From contig JAKQSI010000034.1 in assembly GCA_029570205.1 (NCBI GenBank), positions 54,716-118,715 on the forward strand: a DNA stretch of 64,000 nt, read 5' to 3'. Source of the stretch: Candidatus Omnitrophota bacterium (GTDB lineage Bacteria > Hinthialibacterota > Hinthialibacteria > Hinthialibacterales > JAKPRU01). This document shows positions 32,629 to 40,146 of this stretch, one piece after another. How positions within the stretch are numbered: position 1 is the stretch's first letter; every line of letters starts with the position of its first letter. Both the position numbers and the translations under genes were made by a program. The notes under the pieces are model-generated. The model ran no database searches. It worked only from the letters and a program-made list of their open reading frames with translations, and was not told where the DNA came from.

Positions 32629-33840
32629 ATGCAGCGAGACTATAGCCCGTTTACACCGGGGATTCCTGTTCCGGTGGAGTTTTTTGTTGGGCGTCAAGCC
32701 GAGATCACCCATCTGCGTGACAAGATCATCCGGGCCTCCAAAGGCCAATTGCAGATCGCCTTTCTGTCCGGGGAACGGGGGATCGGAAAAAGTTCCCTGG
32801 CCTCGTTTGCTCGGCATCTTATGGAGCGGAAGAACCAGATTCCTGGATTGCATACTTTTCTGGGCGGTGTGACGACTCTGACGGAGATGGTCCGTCGTGT
32901 TTTCGATCGCCTCTTGAAAGACAGTCTTGATAAGACTTGGCATGAGAGGGTCAAAGATTTTTTTGGAGACCACATTCGAGAGGTCGGGCTTTTCGGGGTC
33001 AGTCTGGAATTCGGCGCGGGACCTTCGGAACTGACACGCATGGTTCATGATTTTGCCCCAGCATTGCGCAGCCTTTCAAAAAGGCTGCATGACAGGAAGA
33101 AAGGGCTTCTGATTATTCTGAACGACATCAACGGGTTGGCGGCCTCGGAGGATTTTGCGAATTGGCTGAAAAGCCTGGTGGATGAAATTGCGATATCGAG
33201 CGCGCCGCTGCCGTTATGTCTGGTGCTTGTCGGGTTGGAGGAAAGGCGGCAATCTCTCATCACACTTCAGCCTTCCCTGGCGCGGGTTTTCGGTCTGATT
33301 TCCATTGAACCGTGGTCGAATGAGGAAACGCGCGAATTCTACTTGAATTCCTTTTCTAAAGTCGGAATTACGGTTGAAGACGACGCCTTAGAGCTTCTTA
33401 TCAGGTACACGGGCGGATTGCCTGCCATGGCCCATGAAATCGGGGATGCCGTATTCAAAAAAATCTCGACTGATTGCCTGGATAGAGTCGGTACATTTAT
33501 GGGAATTTCGGATGCTGTGAGCATTGTCGGCAGAAAGTATGTGGAACCGCAGGTATTTCAATTTATTCGGAGCGAGCGATATCGATCGATTCTACGAAAA
33601 GTAGTTGAAAGTACTAATATGGAGAAGTTGATATTTCAACGACAAGAACTCCTCAGTTTACTAAGTCAAAGTGAAAAAAGAGTCTTTGGCAATTTCATCA
33701 GGAAGATGAAACAAATGGGCGTGATCACAGACGTTCCTGAAATGGGTCGGGGTTGTTACAGGTTTTGTAATCGACTCTATTTTTCCTATTTCAGATTGGA
33801 GGCAGATGCAGAGAAGAAACGTCATGTCGCGGAAAAGTGA
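32629..33840 (+). CDS. AAA-family ATPase, possible DNA-associated switch protein
   Basis: 403 residues from the ATG at 32629 (GAGG nine bases upstream); the frame is open earlier, but upstream residues look non-coding. The start FFVGRQAEITHLRDKI is the ORC/Cdc6-like AAA_16 entry motif. Walker A is SGERGIGKSS (47-56) and Walker B LLIILNDING (160-169). After the ATPase core a lid region (YTGGLPAMAHEIGDAVFKK) and a winged-helix-like C-terminus follow. The last third is AT-rich compared with flanking genes. The next real gene is the helicase-associated/WYL-like protein at 34060, so the two probably act together. Function unknown; relatives occur in transposition, replication and defence. Confidence 0.65.
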   Translation: MQRDYSPFTPGIPVPVEFFVGRQAEITHLRDKIIRASKGQLQIAFLSGERGIGKSSLASFARHLMERKNQIPGLHTFLGGVTTLTEMVRRVFDRLLKDSLDKTWHERVKDFFGDHIREVGLFGVSLEFGAGPSELTRMVHDFAPALRSLSKRLHDRKKGLLIILNDINGLAASEDFANWLKSLVDEIAISSAPLPLCLVLVGLEERRQSLITLQPSLARVFGLISIEPWSNEETREFYLNSFSKVGITVEDDALELLIRYTGGLPAMAHEIGDAVFKKISTDCLDRVGTFMGISDAVSIVGRKYVEPQVFQFIRSERYRSILRKVVESTNMEKLIFQRQELLSLLSQSEKRVFGNFIRKMKQMGVITDVPEMGRGCYRFCNRLYFSYFRLEADAEKKRHVAEK

Positions 33841-34033
33841 GATTGTGAAATCCATTGGAGTGGCATGGATTTTTCTGTTTGTGTCAACGGCGGCGTCTCG
33901 GCTCTCCGCCGAGAAAGCGGACCGGGAGTCGGCGGGGCGGAAGGGGCCGGCGGAATCCGAACGGATCGAGGAACCCGACCGCGCCGGGCGTTGCCGTTAT
34001 ACCGCCCAAACAGGTCTGACTATCGGACCATGA
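33824..34033 (+). CDS. Doubtful small ORF with a signal-peptide-like start
   Basis: 69 codons (MSRKSEIVKSIGVAWIFLF ...) start inside the end of the AAA ATPase gene. The hydrophobic stretch followed by SRLSAEK looks like a signal peptide, but the rest is charged, GC-rich and has no recognisable domain. The alternative frame ends LYRPNRSDYRTMIYFPGQ, so a frameshifted remnant is equally possible. I do not assign a function. Confidence 0.25.
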   Translation: MSRKSEIVKSIGVAWIFLFVSTAASRLSAEKADRESAGRKGPAESERIEEPDRAGRCRYTAQTGLTIGP

Positions 34034-34059
34034 TCTATTTTCCCGGACAATAGAGTGGA

Positions 34060-36030
34060 ATGAAGTTAGTCGATATACTCATACAGTACCCGTATGACTA
34101 CCTCCAAGAGATGCTGAAACGTCAGGTCGGCGATCTCCCAAAGGTCCTCAGCCACGAGGCCCTGATTCTGACCCTCTGCAAACGATTGTCGGCTCCCGCA
34201 TATATGAAAGAGTTTCTGGAGACATCGACCGCCGATGAGCGTGCCCTTTTGTATCGTCTGATTCGTCGAGGAGGCATCCCCGTCCTGAACGCGCCGCGGG
34301 GAGGCATGAGTTCAGGCAAGGATACTGAGGAAGCCCCGTTTCGGAGTTTGCGGGTACGAGGCATTCTCCATAAGTACGTTGATCCGACTGGGTTTTTCAG
34401 AGATGTGTATGTTGTATCCGAGGAAATGTTGACGGCATTCTCGACTCTTCTGATACAGAACATACTTGCAACCTGTACGGTTCCGGTTCCCGCCCCGCAC
34501 ACCGAGGTGCCGCCGGGACACAGTTATCTGGCCGGGGATCTTCTCATGTTGTTCTATGCGGGATCGCCGGATGGAATACCCCAAACCTTCGAGGGATATC
34601 CGCACCTTCGATTTCAGCGCCAACTGGCCAAGTATATGCGACCGCTTGACTTGGCAGATGATGTCCTGCTGCCATACGACTGTGTGTACAATGAACCTTT
34701 GCTGCCCCGCATAGCCTGTATGTTTGAAGTGGGCAGCCAAGGCGGTTTTCTGGCCGGCGATCGCAGGATTTGGAGTATTCCGCAAGAGTCTTTCAAGGCC
34801 ATCGAGGAATCCCATCATCTCCTGTTCTCACTCTGCATGAATGTCACGACTCTCTGGGACAACCCGCAAGCGCTCCTTCGCCAATTTATCGCCGATTTGA
34901 TCCGTGCGCTTCCGGACGGGACGGCCTTGGACCCGCAGAAATTCCTGGACTGGACCGACCCGTATTCCGGGGAGTACTCGATCCATCTTTGGGAGGACTG
35001 CAAGGATGTTGTCGGGCTATATCTGTGGAAATTGGCGTATTGCGGTGTTTTTCAGGTACTGCGGGATAAGGATCAGCATCCCTTGTTGGTTCGAACGGCA
35101 CTTGGGACCGCTCTTCTGAACGGCAAGGAGATTCCACAAGCGGAGAAGAACGGTTTCCTTGTTGTTCAGCCCAACCAGGAAATCCTGGGGGATCTGTCCC
35201 GGTTTGCAGAGGTGGGCAACGATCTGGCCCCCTTTGTGGAAGTTGTGAGTGCGGAACGGACCATGCTGCTGCGCTTTACCCGTTCCCAGGTCCAAAAAGC
35301 CATCCACGCCGGTTGTTCGCTGGACAAATGCCGCGAAGCATTGCAGAAGGCAGTTACCCAGCCTGTCCCGGAAGTTGTCTTGGCCAACCTGGAGGAATGG
35401 CAGCGCAGCTATCATTGTTTCTCGCTCCAAACGGCCGTGTTGATTCAAGCCGACGACGAGGAACAGGCCGGGAGTATTCGAGACGGGCTGTTGCGGGAGT
35501 TCCCCCTTGTAGCCGTTACTCCCACCCTGTTCTCTGCTCCTTTGGAGGATCTGCCCGAAATCCGTCGGATACTCAAACGCATGAAACTCAATTTAGTCGA
35601 TTACACGATGAAAGACAGGGGGTACGAAAAGGAGTCTCGACGGAAGAGACATACTCCGAAACAGATGGATGCGCCCGAGTTCCATTCCCTCGGCGCGGAT
35701 GAAAATATCGAGTCCGACTTGAAGGAAGAAATGAATGAATTCAAGATATGCGTAACCATGGACGAATCGAAAGAGAAGAAGATTGTTTCGGGGAGGTCCG
35801 CGTCGCTTAGCCAAATACGAGCGGTTGTCACACAGGCCATCACATCCGGGATACCCGTGCAATTTACCTTGCAGAATGAAACTTCCGGCCAGGTAGATGA
35901 GTATGTTACGGAACCGATTTGCTGGGTTGATCCGGATCGACTCGTCTTCAAGATCCGACAGAAAGGTAGAGAGTACACGGTTTACTTAAAGGATATTCTG
36001 AGCATCAAGCCGGTTTGGTCCCAGCAGTGA
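34060..36030 (+). CDS. Helicase-associated-domain (Helicase_C_3-like) and WYL-like protein
   Basis: 656 residues, cytoplasmic. The N-terminal 330 residues are largely helical and unknown to me. At about 364-470, NGFLVVQPNQEILGDLSRFA ... LLRFTRSQVQKAIHAG matches the XPB/Ssl2 helicase-associated domain seen in actinobacterial and other proteins. A charged linker (520-560) follows. The C-terminal 90 residues (SLSQIRAVVTQAITSGIPVQ ... YTVYLKDILSIKP) look like a WYL domain, which binds nucleic acids or nucleotides in defence regulators. No helicase motor is present. The start is ATG at 34060 without a strong ribosome site. Pairing with the AAA ATPase suggests a two-component DNA-acting machine. 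Function is not known. Confidence 0.62.
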   Translation: MKLVDILIQYPYDYLQEMLKRQVGDLPKVLSHEALILTLCKRLSAPAYMKEFLETSTADERALLYRLIRRGGIPVLNAPRGGMSSGKDTEEAPFRSLRVRGILHKYVDPTGFFRDVYVVSEEMLTAFSTLLIQNILATCTVPVPAPHTEVPPGHSYLAGDLLMLFYAGSPDGIPQTFEGYPHLRFQRQLAKYMRPLDLADDVLLPYDCVYNEPLLPRIACMFEVGSQGGFLAGDRRIWSIPQESFKAIEESHHLLFSLCMNVTTLWDNPQALLRQFIADLIRALPDGTALDPQKFLDWTDPYSGEYSIHLWEDCKDVVGLYLWKLAYCGVFQVLRDKDQHPLLVRTALGTALLNGKEIPQAEKNGFLVVQPNQEILGDLSRFAEVGNDLAPFVEVVSAERTMLLRFTRSQVQKAIHAGCSLDKCREALQKAVTQPVPEVVLANLEEWQRSYHCFSLQTAVLIQADDEEQAGSIRDGLLREFPLVAVTPTLFSAPLEDLPEIRRILKRMKLNLVDYTMKDRGYEKESRRKRHTPKQMDAPEFHSLGADENIESDLKEEMNEFKICVTMDESKEKKIVSGRSASLSQIRAVVTQAITSGIPVQFTLQNETSGQVDEYVTEPICWVDPDRLVFKIRQKGREYTVYLKDILSIKPVWSQQ

Positions 36031-36063
36031 GAATGTTCCGCTACCCACAATGTCTTTCCGAGA

Positions 36064-37863
36064 TTACTCGACATAATACGGCTGAAGCTGGACATAGTTG
36101 TACATGAGTTCCTGACCGATTTCGCCGCCCGGATTGTTCGGGAAAGCCCAGTCGGAAACGACAAGGCGGGCGGTTTCTCCGGTAGCTTTGAACATGACAC
36201 GATGGTGATTGAACCAGGCCGGTCCGTTCTCGAACGGGAGTTGGGGGTGCGACGAGGAACCGGACACAGGGATGCTGTAATAGCGGCCTTGCGGAATCGT
36301 TTCGGCGTCGTCAACGACTAACGAAACGGCGTGCTGTTTCTTCTCCGAGCGGCCGTGAATGATGTCCTGGTAATCTGCCGTGATGAGTTGCACTGTGTAG
36401 ACATTTCCGGGAACAAGTTGTTTGATTTGCTGGGAAATGATATTGGGGCGTTCGGCTTGCCGTTTGGTCCACAAATAGGTATTTCCCGCGGGTTCATCGG
36501 GATAACTTCCGCGATGCCAGTAGCGGTTTTGGATTTGTGCGTATCGTTCGAGATATCCGGCTTTGATGCTGTCGGCGGAGGCCGGTTCCGGTTGCCATCC
36601 TTCGAGTTCATGGAAGAAGTCGGGATTTTGGATGTGCGGAAGCATGTAGGTCCATCCGTAACGGCTTGACAGCCGTTCTGTCTCGCCTTCGATGCAGTAA
36701 TGACGGTACAGAGCGCTTTCCCACCGCAATAATTCTTCACTGGCCGCGCCGGAGTACCACCAATGGATGCCGAACAGTCCGTCGAATAGAGGATGTGTAG
36801 CGAGGTACTGCATCTGCCTATCCATCCAGACTTTGTAGTTGACCTCCGGCTGTACATCCAGGTCGGGGCCGGTGGCGAAAATACCCAGCACAAGGACAAT
36901 ATGTTTTTCGCAACCGGGAAAAGCGGCGCGCCATTGTGCCATCTCTTTTCCGAGCAACCCGTCCATGAATGTTTCGGCTTCCTCCAGGGTCGGCATTTCA
37001 TGGTGGTAGCGTTCCCAAGCCATATAAAATCCGGCATCGAAAACCGTGCGGACGAGTTGACGGGTTTCCGGTCGGCTGTACATGCCCGGCCCGCCGCAGT
37101 AGGCATAAAACGCCCGACCGGTTCCCCGCACTTTCTCGCCGAGGAGGCGCATTCCCTCAATCCACGCGGGATAAAGCGGGTGCTGGCGGCCCTGGAACTC
37201 ATCGGCGATCAGTCCGGAAAGGCGCGGATCCTGGAATCCGGGATTTTTGTACCAGTACTTGAATGCCGCCGTTCCGGTAAGATCTTTGTCGTGAGGGAGA
37301 CTGCCATAGGAGATGAACTTTCGTCCGCTGCCGGTCCATTCATCAATGGCCTCTCCGGATTTTTCGGGAAATCCCACAACGGTATTGACACTGGACAGCA
37401 CGTGTTTTTTCAGCCAGGACCAGCTGAACTCACCCAGTTCGGGAAAACGCGGTTCCTGGGGAAATCGCACATAGTGGGTCTCCGGCATAGTTCGAACAAT
37501 AAAGGATTTTATTTTCGGTTTGCCCTTGCTCCGGACAGTGAGGCGATGCTCGCCTTCGGGGAGCAGTCGCATTGTCTCCGTGGGCCCAGCGGATTGACCA
37601 TCGCTTTTGAGGATGGCTTTTTCCTGGAGAAGGATGTCCATGGGGATATCACTGTCGCCGGCATTGAGCGCCATATAAATCCATCCGGTTCTTGGATTGG
37701 TGAATCTGATTTCGTCCCCGTTTTCGGGTGTGAACGATTCCATGCGAAGAAGTTCGGTTACGAGATTATTCAGCCGTTTTGCCGGGTCCGCATCGGAGAA
37801 AGGCGCAATCAGAACGAGGACGGGGAACATCAGGATGAAACGGGTTGCTTTAAGTGTGTGCAT
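36064..37863 (-). CDS. Secreted TIM-barrel-like protein, possible glycoside hydrolase
   Basis: 599 residues with a Sec signal peptide (ATRFILMFPVLVLIAPFSDA) and GGAG eight bases before the ATG. The first 130 residues form a beta domain; the centre (about 135-400) has alternating strand/helix segments such as GLIADEFQGRQHPLYPAWIE and AGFYMAWERYHHEMPT that suggest a TIM barrel with acidic residues. The C-terminal 200 residues look like a carbohydrate-binding beta-sandwich. I do not recognise a named family. It sits directly downstream of the sialidase on the same strand (about 100 bases apart), so it probably works on the same host or matrix glycans. Confidence 0.55.
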   Translation of the reverse strand: MHTLKATRFILMFPVLVLIAPFSDADPAKRLNNLVTELLRMESFTPENGDEIRFTNPRTGWIYMALNAGDSDIPMDILLQEKAILKSDGQSAGPTETMRLLPEGEHRLTVRSKGKPKIKSFIVRTMPETHYVRFPQEPRFPELGEFSWSWLKKHVLSSVNTVVGFPEKSGEAIDEWTGSGRKFISYGSLPHDKDLTGTAAFKYWYKNPGFQDPRLSGLIADEFQGRQHPLYPAWIEGMRLLGEKVRGTGRAFYAYCGGPGMYSRPETRQLVRTVFDAGFYMAWERYHHEMPTLEEAETFMDGLLGKEMAQWRAAFPGCEKHIVLVLGIFATGPDLDVQPEVNYKVWMDRQMQYLATHPLFDGLFGIHWWYSGAASEELLRWESALYRHYCIEGETERLSSRYGWTYMLPHIQNPDFFHELEGWQPEPASADSIKAGYLERYAQIQNRYWHRGSYPDEPAGNTYLWTKRQAERPNIISQQIKQLVPGNVYTVQLITADYQDIIHGRSEKKQHAVSLVVDDAETIPQGRYYSIPVSGSSSHPQLPFENGPAWFNHHRVMFKATGETARLVVSDWAFPNNPGGEIGQELMYNYVQLQPYYVE

Positions 37864-37964
37864 GAAAAGGACTCCTTATTGATTTGCGAATGTAAGAGGG
37901 GCGAAGCCGCACGCGTTTCCACCGGACTCGGGGAAATTGTTTGTGGCCCGTTGAGACAGTCTTC

Positions 37965-39086
37965 TCACAGTCGATCCTTGTCGTCTGTAAGCCATTCCAG
38001 GGTAAAGAATGCAAGGGCGATCATTTCGCGTGGGCCGCTCTCGCCGCATTCGAACAGGCAGCCGATTTTGCCGTCGGAGGTGACCACCAGGTCCGAATAG
38101 GCGGCGGGTCCGGGCCAGAGTGTTTTCGCCACGGGCCAGGTTTCACATTCATCATAACTCAATCGAACGGTCAGATTCTCCCGGCGAAGGCTTGCGGGAT
38201 TCGAGAACAGAATGCGGTTTTTCCCGTGTGTTTTTTCCGTGCTCAATCGCAGGACGCTTGCCTGGCAGACCGGCTCGACCAGCGTCTCATCCTCTCCGAG
38301 GGGGGACCAGTGCAAACCTCGGTCGTGACTGATCGACCAGGCCCTTCGATTGGTCCCGCGACAGTTGCGCATGTTCAGATACAGCGCACCATCCGCCAGT
38401 TCGACCCCGGTGGATTCATCTGTCCAGCCTTCCTGGATACCGCCGATTTGCCAGGTCGCGCCGCCGTCATCGCTGAAAATGATATGGGAGTGCATATCCT
38501 TGTCATCGTTGCCGGTCCCGTGATTACACGGCGCAACCAGCCGTCCGTCGGTCAGTTGGATTCCATGACACGGCCCGGTTGCATACCAGCGCCAACCGGG
38601 TTTGCGGACCTGGTCGCTGATCTCGACCGGCGCGGACCAGGTTATTCCGTCATCGGAACTCTTTGTAACCCACACCGAGCGCGGCGGCGCGGTTCCGTTG
38701 AGAATGTGATCGCTGTTTGCCGTTCCCAGGTTTTTGCAAAAGAGAAGGATGATGTTTCCGCTGTGCCTGTCCACAATGGGGCACGAATTTCCGCAGGTAT
38801 TGCCGTCATCGTCCACAATCACCTGCATGGTTTCCCAGGAGTTCCCATTATCCACGCTTCGGCGCATGAGAAGGTCGATATCGCCCGAATCGCTTTCACT
38901 GCCTTTTCGTCCTTCGCAGAACGCGAGCAGAGTCCCCTTTTCGGTAACGGCCAACGCGGGGATGCGGCAGGTATGATATTTATCTTTGCCGGATTCGAAT
39001 AATTTGATTAAGCGGACGGCGGGTTCGGCCGTTATACTTGCAGAGATTGCCGGGATCATTAAAAGCAGGAAACACAATTGTCGCAC
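37965..39086 (-). CDS. Exo-alpha-sialidase (BNR-repeat, secreted)
   Basis: 373 residues from a GTG at 39086 that has GGAGG eight bases upstream and gives the signal peptide RQLCFLLLMIPAISASITA. The arginine-triad start YHTCRIPALAV (R-I-P) and Asp boxes are clear: SVDNGNSWE, SSDDGITWS, SDDGGATWQ and SHDRGLHWS, with a worn SYDECETWP. Downstream arginines and a PCHGIQLTDGRLVAP segment fit the six-bladed sialidase propeller. It releases terminal sialic acid from glycoconjugates outside the inner membrane. An extended frame to 39278 is made from a polypurine tract and is not part of the protein. No nan catabolic genes are nearby. Confidence 0.85.
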   Translation of the reverse strand: MRQLCFLLLMIPAISASITAEPAVRLIKLFESGKDKYHTCRIPALAVTEKGTLLAFCEGRKGSESDSGDIDLLMRRSVDNGNSWETMQVIVDDDGNTCGNSCPIVDRHSGNIILLFCKNLGTANSDHILNGTAPPRSVWVTKSSDDGITWSAPVEISDQVRKPGWRWYATGPCHGIQLTDGRLVAPCNHGTGNDDKDMHSHIIFSDDGGATWQIGGIQEGWTDESTGVELADGALYLNMRNCRGTNRRAWSISHDRGLHWSPLGEDETLVEPVCQASVLRLSTEKTHGKNRILFSNPASLRRENLTVRLSYDECETWPVAKTLWPGPAAYSDLVVTSDGKIGCLFECGESGPREMIALAFFTLEWLTDDKDRL

Positions 39087-39133
39087 AACAAGGACCTCCA
39101 TTGGTGTCGGGGATTTTTTGAGGATTGTAGCAC

Positions 39134-39260
39134 GTTGGAGGTTGAAGAAGAGGAGGGTGGTGAGAATAAAGAATGAAAAAGTAAAAAGGGGAAAAGGGAT
39201 TTGGAGAAAAGAAAAGGGATAGAAGGGATGGAAAGAATGGAAGGGGCGGAAGGGGGTAAT
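39134..39260. repeat. Polypurine tract upstream of the sialidase gene
   Basis: About 125 bases of almost only A and G on the plus strand, built from irregular units such as GGAAAAGGGAT and GAAGGGATGGAAAGAATGG. It lies between the sialidase start and the STAS gene, which diverge. Such strand asymmetry can form triplex or unusual DNA structures and is prone to slippage; here no exact tandem unit is kept. Confidence 0.6.
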
Positions 39261-39397
39261 CGGGAAAAGGGATGTCAAATGATTTGAACCGGAGTAAAAG
39301 GGGACAAGATGCTTGTCATTCCCGGCTGGGGTGATGTAGAATTAAGATGTTCCGGTTGGGAGGCCAGGATTTTGCGGCAGTGTCCCGGAGGAAAACC

Positions 39398-39733
39398 ATG
39401 CAGATTGAGAAGGTCGAAAAAGGAAACACCGTGGTTTTGAGACTGACCGGTCGTGTGGGATTCGAGGATGTATCCACGTTGCAGACGACTCTGAATCGCC
39501 TGATCGCCAAAGGCACCACGCGATTCCTGATTGATTGTCAGGGGATGGACAGCCTGGACAGCTCCGCTCTCGCCACTTTCCTGAGCACCTACAAGCGAAT
39601 CAAGAACGGCAGGATCGCCTTTGTGCATCTGTCTCCGCATGTGGATCATGTGTTCCGTGAGACGCATCTGGACGAGGTATTTCCGATTTATTCCTCGGCA
39701 GAGGATGCCATGGCAACGCTTGGCGGCGCCTGA
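39398..39733 (+). CDS. STAS-domain anti-sigma factor antagonist
   Basis: 111 residues. It begins MQIEKVEKGNTVVLRLTGRV and contains the phosphorylation segment DCQGMDSLDSSALATFL, where the serine corresponds to the target of SpoIIAB/RsbW kinases. The ATG at 39398 has GGAGGAAAACC just before it. STAS proteins release sigma factors from anti-sigma kinases in partner switching. No kinase or phosphatase is adjacent; a RsbW-like protein is at 10987-11397. The T-box leader of thrS follows on the same strand. Confidence 0.85.
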   Translation: MQIEKVEKGNTVVLRLTGRVGFEDVSTLQTTLNRLIAKGTTRFLIDCQGMDSLDSSALATFLSTYKRIKNGRIAFVHLSPHVDHVFRETHLDEVFPIYSSAEDAMATLGGA

Positions 39734-39804
39734 TTGAAAGGCTGTGAGGCTCCTTTCTTGATGAACTCTTCCGCAAAGGGATTCTGTTCTTTAGAATACG
39801 CAGC

Positions 39805-40092
39805 ACAAAATGCGGTGACGGAGACGAGTACGGTTGGTTGGACCGACAGAGAAGAAAGGCCGTGGCTGAGAGCCTTTCCCGGAACCCGCCCGCCGGAAAA
39901 CCTCTCCCGAGCAGCGCACCGAACCCGGAGAGATCGGCAGTAGGCTGCGACGGTAATGTCCGGCCGTATAACAGGACAGGGCATAGCGATGCCCACTGAG
40001 CGGGTCGGTGGTGTGAACCCCGGCCAATGAAGGTGGAACCACGGAGGCTCCGGCTTTCGTCCTTCAGGCGGACCGGGGCGTTTTTATTTTTA
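39805..40092 (+). promoter_or_regulatory. T-box riboswitch leader of thrS
   Basis: The 300 bases before thrS hold the diagnostic T-box sequence AGGTGGAACCACGG (40031-40044), followed by a G/C-rich hairpin and a T-run (TTTTTATTTTT, 40081-40091) that serves as terminator. Upstream are stem-I-like elements: GACGAGTA, an AGAGAAG bulge region, and GGCTGAGAGCC. ACC at 39918-39920 is a candidate threonine specifier, but I could not fold the RNA to prove it. Uncharged tRNA-Thr would pair with the T-box bulge, stop terminator formation and raise thrS expression. T-boxes are common in Firmicutes and rarer in diderm bacteria. The 5' limit is approximate. Confidence 0.85.
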
Positions 40093-40146
40093 AGCCCGAA
40101 CGGAATTGACAACCGTTCAGGGGGTTTCAGAAAGGAGATTACGGCT

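Noticed and set aside
39087..39278. Extended N-terminus of the sialidase
   Set aside because: The extra 60 residues are translated from a polypurine tract (Phe/Pro/Ser/Leu-rich); a GTG with GGAGG gives a proper signal peptide at 39086.
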